From the IMG/VR virus record IMGVR_UViG_3300025732_000207, positions 1-28,133 of that record: 28,133 nt of DNA; one strand, written 5' to 3'. Within the stretch, counting starts at the first letter, position 1; each line of letters begins with the position of its first letter. The position numbers and the translations under genes are program-made. Below the pieces are notes generated by a model. That model had not been told where the DNA came from. It was given only the letters and a program-made list of their open reading frames with translations, and searched no databases. This document shows, piece by piece, positions 23,401 to 28,133 of this stretch. This DNA is from a virus.

Positions 23401-23764
23401 ACATGCTTTAACTGGCATTTCAACTTATCTTGGTGGACTGGGAGCATATCCAAGTTCAAGAATTGGAACTGCAAGATCCTTTATTGATGGTGTATACAGA
23501 GTTGAAAGAGTTACCTCTGCTGCTGCTGGAATAGTCACAGTTGGATGTAATTTTGCTAAATCTCCTTCTGGTGGGGCAATACAAGTCACTGTTCCAACAA
23601 ATACAAATGGATTTGCTGGAAGATATAGTTGGGGTAAAATATATGATTATCAAAATCGATCAAGAGAAACCCCAAAAGACTTTATTGTAAACACAAATAA
23701 TGGTTTGATTGGTTTGTCTACTGGACCAGACGTATATAGAACACGTAGTCTATATTATAACTAA
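11480..23764 (+). CDS. giant gp7-like baseplate structural protein with YHYH and propeller domains
   Basis: This is an uninterrupted 4094-codon frame between gp6 and gp8, the position of T4 gp7 (about 1030 aa), so it is about four times larger. The N-terminal 250 residues look wedge-like (KIQDFIQSQIPEFLNEESPLF; an IARDFYSTKGTDTAFKILFE helix near 195-215). Residues about 1220-1310 form a YHYH-type domain (GWAYDGNPIYGPYG, then TPEYPNGTYAYF). Residues about 3545-3855 contain repeated (I/V)-x-VG-x-x-G-x-(I/L)-x-x-S blades like BNR or YCF48 propellers. At least sixteen GxGY-type repeats are spread from about residue 760 to 3880. The frame is open throughout. Likely a peripheral baseplate or fibre-like structural component; the T4 gp7 assignment is by position and the N-terminus. 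Confidence 0.8.
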   Translation: MSEINRVKIQDFIQSQIPEFLNEESPLFNEFLKQYYISQEHQTGVSDLATNIQKYKSIDNFNNETFYTDTNPCILTSEIFAFDSTIEVNHTIGFPRKYGLLKIDNEIITYMGKTATSFTGCVRGFSGIDSLEKNLNSQQLNFSTTSAEGHLENSIVQNLNVIFFDKFFTKFKAQFLPGFESRDFFEKVDIKNILRIARDFYSTKGTDTAFKILFEVLFGKQISVIKPQDFLIRPSDNTYILTKNILVEKVSGGDPLDLIGKTLFQEIESSVIASASIYNVEYRPTEDKDLYEISLDIESFVSDFETTSKTRVLENIVANSDYVTVDSTIGFPQSGNLVLNSSSLTNNVTLTYTDKTINQFLGVSGLLFNINIDDEIFENKFAYSFLDDESTITFRVINVISDLDYSTTSNLRVGDKIALSSFGIDLNFKPEFRSWIYNIPTSHRIKSISLSGDSNGNIWNLELFDSIKFYVGEEVELSNPDDINDIPVNTVIRDIITEKVVEVETSEDVSLKTFVNKKLKKAESNQNYFENASKLFAGIQNTYIDFSEENIYVASSGLPNYKIFSKDRTINVTTSVGIGTTTILDTSETHKFYTGEQIYYFSSANSGIKTGIYHVTAIGDVKDSKQISLSYNKSDVFTKKYVPINLGISSDYFVRIDYENKELEHQKIFKKINLTKNAQILTSNENRTTNNRQVGLLINGVEIYSPTLYDENIYYGKIDSVQITNRGKDYDVINYPTIDIIDENGYGADVHVNIVGELKDIKIVSPGIGYEVKPKISIVGGNGSGAVVEPNLVRTRIISGFRGDGIGVDPTTITFVENHNFDNGEEVIYDSNGNSDIFPLKDKSSYFVGIVNSKTINLYNTYSDAINQQNNINFVGISSGFHRFKTLNSKNTITKIYVRSSGSGYSNKKVKVPSLLSYDNKTNGVNTFDDYIFAKNHNFKTKDVLLYSRTGTAISGLSTTTSYLVTVLDSNKFKLSEAGIGTNFNEDNYKNKKYVKLSSVGSGIHEFSYPPIEINVESLSGISSSSIVTPILEPLILGSVDSVFINEGGVGYGVSNIINFHRRPNIGISSITSEALLRPIILNGSIVDVQILNYGNGYDKGIDIVVDGDGDFAEIIPIIENGRISGVNIANGGIGYKQSNTNLIVSRRGTDARFIANVFEWKVNEVEKNSFLLDTDDEGIIVPSKNTEFGLQFVNFYSPKLLRRQIKDHIDNANREVLTENHSPIIGWAYDGNPIYGPYGQVNSEFRRIRTSYIKDVLRDPLLRPDFPEGFFIQDYRFDEAIGDLDEYNGRYCVTPEYPNGTYAYFCTIDDKLSSKPEYPYIISTSFKNNPIPENYDSRFIQDEKTESFDLIRNTGPYFIDSENSSYKLIKKIKPNYKQEFSIQKIKSSGIDAIEIYDPGLNYEVNDPVIFDKTFSGGSGASALVSRIRGKDLLSMQIGVSTFSSVDFENNGNVFYANTKQQHNLLTGEKVVISGISTSEFSYIEGEREIFVPQKTVGLTSSIPNLATTGVSTFISVNDITGFEINDLIKIDNELLRITKISEEESKFHVNRISNTGVHTVGLSSVFLVPTKFIFNVINSTKNIVKNKVLYFDSKSLVGFGTTGSNYTLFSNENLYVPEKAIYIKNHKLYTGQELTYNVGVGGTGLLVSNNLVATAFNLIDGQKVYAVNYGNDFVGLSTLGFTTSAGIGTLSRSLYFYDNASVTGYSHSITTLNKKVYGQVENYNLVSVTKEPHELETYDKIKFNIIPSLVESVSLKYDVVLRKIVTKLVDFDSSTEVYTSTSEIGLLNHKLKTGDKVVYYNNENTNVGGIQNNKTYFVIKNDSNKIKLATSYYDSLIGNAISITSASTGTHSFAMINPPLTFTKGNLIEFDLSDKSLIGMDLKLYKDENFINEIESFNYKRNFIESGIDGAKLTINTGLVNVQNQIYYNLIPSGSPTIEKYQISSDLEVNGRNKIIFNATTINSEYSVISTGSTSFKINLKNKPESVSYTISSGISSIYYDTDSENTKGPISTVKINYSGNGYSKIPAISSVLSSNGTRAILKSASSTIGKIDITERVKDGYDYPTDKTLKPFLSVPTVAQIKNISRVDYIGIVTGGKGYNSAPRLVVIGNNKIKLSSAVNGGSVSVVSILDNSFELSVPLRIVPTNNSNGYDIDDIVVAGNDVTLELINSNNQIYPLISTGYGTTEVVFPFSVGDEIFIEKCRLNLTERDESGNLVAKDNFNSKDYNYRFFTVTGVNTGNYTVTYSMEGISNNLGEYTSDFNYGYVVNKKNMAEFEMVLIDDSKYISGESVSGFDEFGTNTFYAKVMENGWDTETNQIRLIDSVGSLRVGNILVGEKSKIRGTVGSVNQFNIPANLGVSREKVNKFSDNVGFLNDYQQRISDNDYYQKFSYSIKSTIPYDDWREPVKSLVHPAGLKEFSDLDVVGIATTGPVNIGIAKSFNMKVGVAITDISLKVNIDNLESFYNKYNFSMVTEDEQLEDGSIERIFFPDGVNLLPFILNKTNKVITVDDISDQFTGFTTSLGGEIIGITSFKLKNNGTSLFYHLFDSYDLNIVDLDRDRFFIPNHNFQSGQKLKYLTNGQASIGIATTSLVESSIKVYSSAGEVSVASTESNIIMEIGGTTGSALYENGYNVAITGPISGISSDVTPNFSFNQNAFYGFPSGYPQNSTTGVGTDARFSVFIVYNSSTGSPISTSVVLVEGGNGYSVGDVVSISGTYFGGSSPTNDLSFTVSRVANTIIPLEANNTYTNVSGVTVVGVGTNATFNISRDSTGAISSVQVVDGGYDYTLSDNITILGSDVGGVSPGDDIYLSPTVLGRNTLPDILYVEKIDDNHFSVSGLSTSEPLNLTLVGSGQHEFIYQNQNASSIISIDNIIQSPLYIRDVSVSYSGIIGLTTTIIPISSGISSITTLDILKVESEYFKIKNIIGNNLEVSRGFLGSIPDIHSSGIAVTVYRGDFNIIKDTIHFTTPPYGPTGPEGLKTRSTFNGRVFSRRFDPFAINDKNIVLDDISQNFTGIAATQFTLKSNKEDVVGIFTDTNSLLTSGSNINNNPFILINNVPQISKVDFDIDTPGQNSIKFLTGTPRAGKISRVAITTGFGYQPLVGASATVSVSVAGTINGIYLTGKGSGYRTAPIITLQSNVGSGASFSASIGAGGTITSLSIVNPGSGYTTNIKPNVVIGIPSSYSDLGLFYTNGSSGIGTGARVSVVVGNGSSIIGFKLEEPGIAYKVGDVLNVSGITTNPTVGTAFSAFTITVQEVQTDKFSGFYPGQFVKFDDIGRFFDGRKTKFTLTVTQGNQTSILTFKVDPNSSLNIENNFFIYINDVLQEPIASYTYFGSRIIFKEAPKANSKCTILYYRGSDLDVEQIDPPRTIKEGDSVKIGENILDLYDREQFERIVKKIVSSNSLDTFTYDSIGINTDPTKERPLTWKKQTKDAIISGVLYSKSRPSLQSRIVPTSKIIKNVDKTDTTIYVSNAFPLFSNVDSLSEDLRNVIVSDNKEIAPALLQPVISSATEVSGVTVNYSGVGYALTTKPKVSISSAFVLKKDSILDWKTTSGIGTTYEFRSIAYGNNIVSVGSSGLVGISTNGFTWNRQTTGYGTTVNFNSIIQYTNNQFISVGSTGTVFSLVGIGTTVFSLTKFDLIKENFILGYEVPVLTPSTYNKDFNDVTYSPSKNTIVAVGEGSGLFSSVGIGTTTLYEKISPAISNLKSICNNEFYFVAVGSGGNIIYSINALIWYIVLESNTTQTLNSVIWDGTRFIAAGNAGTILTSTNGYDSWQKLTINISENISKIRYYDGYYIILTSLGDLYYSFDLTRWLLRSTKQSNDIKDAIFVNDLGDEGRYIAVGTGATIMYSEPVFNRATAVANVTSGVVTTVTVLNPGFGYSSDNPPPALVEYDGSRVEQIKSIKVKGDFGIITRVSVGASTIDFVLKSEKYDNSTLGIGYSALDSYGVLNSGLEVGDYFVILESNAIAGHALTGISTYLGGLGAYPSSRIGTARSFIDGVYRVERVTSAAAGIVTVGCNFAKSPSGGAIQVTVPTNTNGFAGRYSWGKIYDYQNRSRETPKDFIVNTNNGLIGLSTGPDVYRTRSLYYN

Positions 23765-23787
23765 ATAACTTACTTCTCAACTAAATA
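23760..23787 (+). promoter_or_regulatory. paired late-promoter-like boxes (ACTAAATA x2)
   Basis: ACTAAATA lies at 23760-23767 and again at 23780-23787, 20 bp apart, in the 43-bp gap before gp8. Each is one mismatch from NATAAATA. The second is 20 bp before the gp8 start. Two copies at two helical turns apart may be a real pair or coincidence in AT-rich DNA. Confidence 0.35.
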
Positions 23788-23807
23788 GAAAAAAGTGTTT
23801 GTTTAAA

Positions 23808-25376
23808 ATGGCCGCAATTATATCTGACCAATTTAGGATTTTAAATGCTGATTCTTTTGTAAAAAGTCTTGTATCTGTAGGGAACACATTTAATACCTAT
23901 TATACCTTTATTGGTCAGCCAAATAGCATTAATCCTTTGGCAAATGGTAATATTAACTGGAATACATTAACTCCACCACCTCTTGATGGGTTTAGAGAAG
24001 AGAATGAAATAAAAGAAACTATTATTGCAATGAAAAAAATCACTCAAAGTGATGTGAAGAGAATGATAAGAAAGGTCCAATGGACTGCAGGAAATACATA
24101 TGAGATGTATAGACATGATTATACAATTTACAATAAAACCCCAAACACAGATCAAGCAAGTTTGTATGATGCAAACTATTATGTGATCAATGAAGATTTA
24201 AGAGTTTATATTTGTTTACAAAATGGAACAGATCCAGAAAATCCAGGAGGCAAACCATCATTTGATCAACCAAGTTTTATTGATTTAGAACCTAGATCAG
24301 CAGGAACCAGTGGTGATGGATATATCTGGAAATATCTTTACACTATCAAACCATCAGAAATAGTAAAATTTGATTCGATTGAATTTATCCCTGTTCCTGA
24401 AAGTTGGGGAGAAACCGGAGAATCAATTGCAACAAAAAATAATGCAATTGACGGAAAAATTGAAGTTATTACCATAACAAACAGAGGAAATGGATATGAA
24501 CCAATATCCAAGTCTTTCACAAACATTCCAATTCTTGGGGATGGGCAAGGAGGAAAAGCAACAATTACAATTGATTCATTCGGTAAAGTTTCTGAAGTAT
24601 TTGTTACTGATGGTGGAAGTGGATATACAAAAGGAATAATAAAATTTGCTCCAGGTGAACCTGGAATACCAGTAGAATTATCTAATGATATTGATATAGC
24701 AACATTTGATGTTATTATTCCACCAAAGGGTGGTCATGGATATGATATTTATAGAGAACTTGGTGCATACAGAGTTCTTTTATACTCTAGGTTCTCTACT
24801 GATGAGACAAATCCAGATACAATTATAGGAAATGATTTTGCAAGAGTGGGTGTTTTAAAGAATCCAACAACTACCGGAAGTGACGTAGAAGTATTAACTG
24901 CGGCAGAAGTAAGTGGATTAAATGCATTAAAATTAGCAGGAATTACTAGTTTAACTACGTATGCTGTTGATTCTATCATAACTCAAACAGTTGGTTCTGG
25001 AGTTACTGCAATAGGATTTGTTGCATCCTGGGATAGTGTAACTGGTGTCCTTAAGTATTATCAACCAGCAGGTTTAGCAACATCAAGAGTTGGGTATAAA
25101 ATAAATAAATTTACGTCATCTCCTGTATCTGGAGGGTCTTTAGTAATTAATTGTGATACTATAACTGGATCCCCATTGTCTATACATTCTGCATTTACTG
25201 GTCTAAGTACTGTAATAAATAATAGGACATATCAACTTGGAAGTAACTTTGTTTCTGGAATTTCAACTTCAGAATATAATAAAAAATCTGGTGAGATTAT
25301 TTACATTGATAATTTCAAGGGAATACCAAGATCTTTAAGTCAAAAAGAGGATATTAAAATAGTACTGGAGTTCTAA
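23808..25376 (+). CDS. 8: gp8-like baseplate wedge subunit
   Basis: The 522-aa product starts at ATG 23808 (an in-frame TTG at 23799 is less likely) and has no clear Shine-Dalgarno. The N-terminal third resembles T4 gp8: a SDQFRILNADSFVKSL start, YTFIGQP, GDGYIWKYLYTI near residue 175 (compare GDGYVWEYLF in T4), and FIPVPESW. T4 gp8 has 334 residues; this is about 190 longer, and the extra part contains two GxGY repeats (near residues 225 and 268) of the kind found in the giant upstream protein. It forms part of the wedge that contacts gp6, gp7 and gp10 in T4. It is followed after 3 bp by the next structural gene. Confidence 0.85.
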   Translation: MAAIISDQFRILNADSFVKSLVSVGNTFNTYYTFIGQPNSINPLANGNINWNTLTPPPLDGFREENEIKETIIAMKKITQSDVKRMIRKVQWTAGNTYEMYRHDYTIYNKTPNTDQASLYDANYYVINEDLRVYICLQNGTDPENPGGKPSFDQPSFIDLEPRSAGTSGDGYIWKYLYTIKPSEIVKFDSIEFIPVPESWGETGESIATKNNAIDGKIEVITITNRGNGYEPISKSFTNIPILGDGQGGKATITIDSFGKVSEVFVTDGGSGYTKGIIKFAPGEPGIPVELSNDIDIATFDVIIPPKGGHGYDIYRELGAYRVLLYSRFSTDETNPDTIIGNDFARVGVLKNPTTTGSDVEVLTAAEVSGLNALKLAGITSLTTYAVDSIITQTVGSGVTAIGFVASWDSVTGVLKYYQPAGLATSRVGYKINKFTSSPVSGGSLVINCDTITGSPLSIHSAFTGLSTVINNRTYQLGSNFVSGISTSEYNKKSGEIIYIDNFKGIPRSLSQKEDIKIVLEF

Positions 25377-25379
25377 GAA

Positions 25380-28133
25380 ATGCCCCAAAATACCAACTTA
25401 AACATATCTCCATATTTTGATGATTTTTCAGAATCTAAAAAATACCAAAGAGTTTTATTCAAACCAGGAACTTCAGTACAAGCCAGAGAATTAACTACAT
25501 TACAATCTATATTACAAAATCAAATTGAAAAATTTGGTCAGCATTTCTTCAAAGAAGGATCTATAGTAATTCCAGGTCAAATTGCATATGATTCAAATTA
25601 CACTTGTGTGCAGATTGATGAAACCCATCTAGGGATTCCTGTCTCTTTTTATATTTCAAGTTTGATTGGAAAACTAATAAAAGGAGAAACAAGTGGAGTT
25701 ACAGCAAAGGTAGAAAATTATATTTTAGGAACTGAATCTGATAGAGGAAACACAACATTATACATCAAATATCAAAGTTCAAGTGAGACTAATTTTTCTA
25801 CTAGAACTTTTGTAGATGGTGAAAATTTATTAGTTTTAGAAGACATCAGTTATTCATTAAGTACGATTAGAGCAAATACAACGTTTGCAACTACTATTTT
25901 AACAAATTCAACTGCAATTGGATCTGCAGCAAAAATTTCTAGTGGTGTCTATTTTATTAGAGGATTTTTCGTAAGTGTAGATAGTCAATCAATTATCCTA
26001 GATCAATATGATAATGTACCATCATATAGAGTTGGTCTATCAATAGAAGAAGAGATTGCCGTTGCGTCAAATGACTATAACGATTTATATGACAATGCTC
26101 AAGGATTTTCTAATTTTTCTGCACCCGGAGCAGATAGATTAAGAATTTCTACAACCCTAACAAAAAAAGGAATAAATGATTTTAACGATGAAAACTTTAT
26201 TGAACTTTTAAGAATAGAGGATGGTGATCTCAAAAGTTTCATACAGAATCCAGACTATAATCTCATTCAAGATGAACTTGCTAGAAGAACATATGATGAG
26301 TCTGGAGATTATTATGTTAAACCATTTATAATAAATGGTAAGGAATCTTTGAATAATAGAATTGGGAACAATGGAATTTATTATGAAAATCAGCAAACAA
26401 GACAAGGAAATGTCCCTTCTGCTGATTTAGGATCATTAACAATTAGTCCAGGAAAAGCTTTTGTTAGAGGGTATGAAGTTGAAACAATTGATACCACTAT
26501 TCTAGACTTTAACAAACCAAGAACTACAGAAAAAGTAATCAATCAATCTATTCCAATTTCAATAGGAAGACAGATTAGATTAAATAATGTTTATGGGTCT
26601 GCTCCTGTGGGATTTGGAACAACCTCTCAGGTTTCTTTGTATGATTCAAGAACTGCAACTCCAGGAACTCCATCTGGAAGTAAAATTGGTGTTGCTAGAA
26701 TTTATGACTTAAAATTAAAAAATTCTGAATACACAGATGCAACTACAGTGTTTGATTGCTCTTTATATGATATTCAAACATACACTGTACTAACTTTAAA
26801 CTCTTCAATAACCCAAAATGCCCCTTGTTTAGTTCAGGGAAAGAGTAGCAATGCTAGTGGTTATTTGGTTAGTAGTGTGAGTAGTAGTAATATTCTTACA
26901 TTATATCAAGTATCTGGTTCATTCAGAAAAGATGAGCAAATATCAATTAATGGTATAGACAATGGAAGAATAATAACTAGAATTAGGGATTATAATCTTT
27001 CTGATGTCCATCAACTAGTAGCAAATACCTCTGTATCTGGAGTTGGAACTTTTACCGCAGATCCAATACTCTCTAATGTATTTTTGCTTTCAAATACATC
27101 CACTCAATTTACAATATCTGCATCAGGTGGAATAGGAACAGTCACCTGTCCTGATAGAAATTTCACAATAGGAATTTCCACAGGGGACATCATATCATAC
27201 ACAAAACAGGGGGAAAATATTCCTACTTACAATTATGTAAGTAATGTCGATCAAGTAAACAATATTTTAAATATTGGAGCAACAACTAATGTAGTTGGTG
27301 TTTCAAGTGGTACTCTTCCCTCTTCAACAATTGTTTCAAATGATCTAAGAAAAGTGACCCTTGAGGTTTTAAACACTGGAAGTGCTTATCTTTATTCGAC
27401 TCTTGGTAATTCTAATATTTCTAATTTAGATCTTTCTACTTCTGATTTAGTATTTAAAAAATCTTACACAATAACAGTAGCATCAAATACATATAGTGGA
27501 ACTTTAGAAACTGATCCAAACTTAACTTTGGAACCATTTGATGAGGAAGACTATACTCTTACTTATAATTCGACAGGAGTTGTAGAGTCACTTACTGACC
27601 AAAAATTATCTGTATCTGGAAGAACAGTAACTTTAAATAATTTAAGTCAGAATGGTTCTGCGATATTAACAGTAACATTTAGAAAAATTAATTTAAAAGT
27701 TAGGAAAAAAGATTTTGTTAGATGTTCCAGTTTAGTTGTAAGCAGATCTTCTCTTCCATCTTCTGGAATTGGAACAACCACATTGAATGATGGGTTAACC
27801 TATAATCAAATATATGGATTAAGAGTACAAGATAAGGAAATATCTTTGAATGTTCCTGATGTTGTATCTATTTTGGGAATTTTTGAATCTTCTACTATAA
27901 ACGATCCATCTCTTCCAAAAATAACTTTTAGTACTTTAAATTCAAACGTTAATAATTTAATAAGAGGAGAAAAGTTAGTTGGACAATCCAGCAATGCTGT
28001 TGCAGCATATGTCCAAAGTAATGGGATAAATGAAATTGAAATAATATATTTAAATGAAAATAGATTCTTCCTTGATGAAGAAATAATTTCTTCAGAAACT
28101 AATATAACAGGTAGAGTTGGTTCTATTTCTTTT
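25380..28133 (+). CDS. DUF4815-like virion structural protein (3' end outside window)
   Basis: The frame starts at ATG 25380, 3 bases after gp8, and stays open for 918 codons to the window edge. Near the N-terminus it has YFDDFSESKKYQRVLFKPG, then VQARELTTLQSILQNQIEKFG and HFFKEGSIVIPGQI. This ordered set is typical of the DUF4815 domain of phage virion proteins, usually baseplate or tail-fibre-attachment components. Further on, GKAFVRGYEVETIDTTILDFNKPRTTE (residues about 360-385) is another landmark of the family. It probably attaches to the baseplate periphery, the position of gp9/gp10 in T4. Total length cannot be judged. Confidence 0.8.
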   Translation, partial: MPQNTNLNISPYFDDFSESKKYQRVLFKPGTSVQARELTTLQSILQNQIEKFGQHFFKEGSIVIPGQIAYDSNYTCVQIDETHLGIPVSFYISSLIGKLIKGETSGVTAKVENYILGTESDRGNTTLYIKYQSSSETNFSTRTFVDGENLLVLEDISYSLSTIRANTTFATTILTNSTAIGSAAKISSGVYFIRGFFVSVDSQSIILDQYDNVPSYRVGLSIEEEIAVASNDYNDLYDNAQGFSNFSAPGADRLRISTTLTKKGINDFNDENFIELLRIEDGDLKSFIQNPDYNLIQDELARRTYDESGDYYVKPFIINGKESLNNRIGNNGIYYENQQTRQGNVPSADLGSLTISPGKAFVRGYEVETIDTTILDFNKPRTTEKVINQSIPISIGRQIRLNNVYGSAPVGFGTTSQVSLYDSRTATPGTPSGSKIGVARIYDLKLKNSEYTDATTVFDCSLYDIQTYTVLTLNSSITQNAPCLVQGKSSNASGYLVSSVSSSNILTLYQVSGSFRKDEQISINGIDNGRIITRIRDYNLSDVHQLVANTSVSGVGTFTADPILSNVFLLSNTSTQFTISASGGIGTVTCPDRNFTIGISTGDIISYTKQGENIPTYNYVSNVDQVNNILNIGATTNVVGVSSGTLPSSTIVSNDLRKVTLEVLNTGSAYLYSTLGNSNISNLDLSTSDLVFKKSYTITVASNTYSGTLETDPNLTLEPFDEEDYTLTYNSTGVVESLTDQKLSVSGRTVTLNNLSQNGSAILTVTFRKINLKVRKKDFVRCSSLVVSRSSLPSSGIGTTTLNDGLTYNQIYGLRVQDKEISLNVPDVVSILGIFESSTINDPSLPKITFSTLNSNVNNLIRGEKLVGQSSNAVAAYVQSNGINEIEIIYLNENRFFLDEEIISSETNITGRVGSISF

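Noticed and set aside
1-28133. CRISPR array, insertion sequence or integrase
   Set aside because: No regularly spaced short repeats with unique spacers, no transposase-like frame and no integrase were seen.

Overview
The window looks like part of a T4-like cyanophage genome (a myovirus of marine Synechococcus or Prochlorococcus). The T4-type baseplate genes gp25, gp6, a very large gp7-like protein and gp8 lie in order. A phage-type S-adenosylmethionine decarboxylase (SpeD), a hallmark of marine cyanophages, sits just upstream of them. Every gene I can support is on the + strand. This is inference from protein and motif recognition alone; no database search was run.

Region 1 (1-5353) is an accessory strip of about twenty very short genes, mostly acidic proteins of 30-110 aa. 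They are packed end to end with ATGA or TGATG-type overlaps. Recognisable items are a possible ArdA-like antirestriction C-terminus (cut by the window edge), a DUF2786 protein, a protein ending in a DUF6011-like zinc motif, and a DUF7249-like protein. Several of the rest fall into small paralogous families. The strip is divided by four copies of an intergenic module. In each, a TGAGTC contains or lies beside the upstream stop, followed by a GTGCCA...TGGCAC hairpin (degenerate in one copy), an extended -10 promoter (TGnTATAAT type), and then a 5'-leader stem-loop. The module looks like a combined end-of-transcript and promoter cassette.

Region 2 (5354-6534) is about 1.2 kb without a convincing gene. 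It holds a 29-bp direct repeat, a promoter with a perfect TTGACA box and 17-bp spacing, five exact TTTTCCACA boxes (the cyanobacterial type of DnaA box) within 131 bp, a degenerate 76-bp tandem repeat, and many TTCTTAT elements. I consider it a candidate replication origin or host-DnaA-binding locus.

Region 3 (6535-9154) holds two overlapping 50-52 aa genes, a GT-A-like glycosyltransferase, a small basic protein, a conserved 199-aa protein, SpeD and a small conserved phage protein. Several T4-late-promoter-like elements (NATAAATA or ACTAAATA) lie upstream of these genes.

Region 4 (9194-28133) is the AT-rich virion baseplate block: gp25, gp6, a 4094-aa structural protein with a YHYH domain, a beta-propeller-like section and many GxGY repeats, then gp8, and a DUF4815-like structural protein that runs off the right edge. 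These five genes are tightly spaced and probably form one late operon building the baseplate wedge and its periphery.
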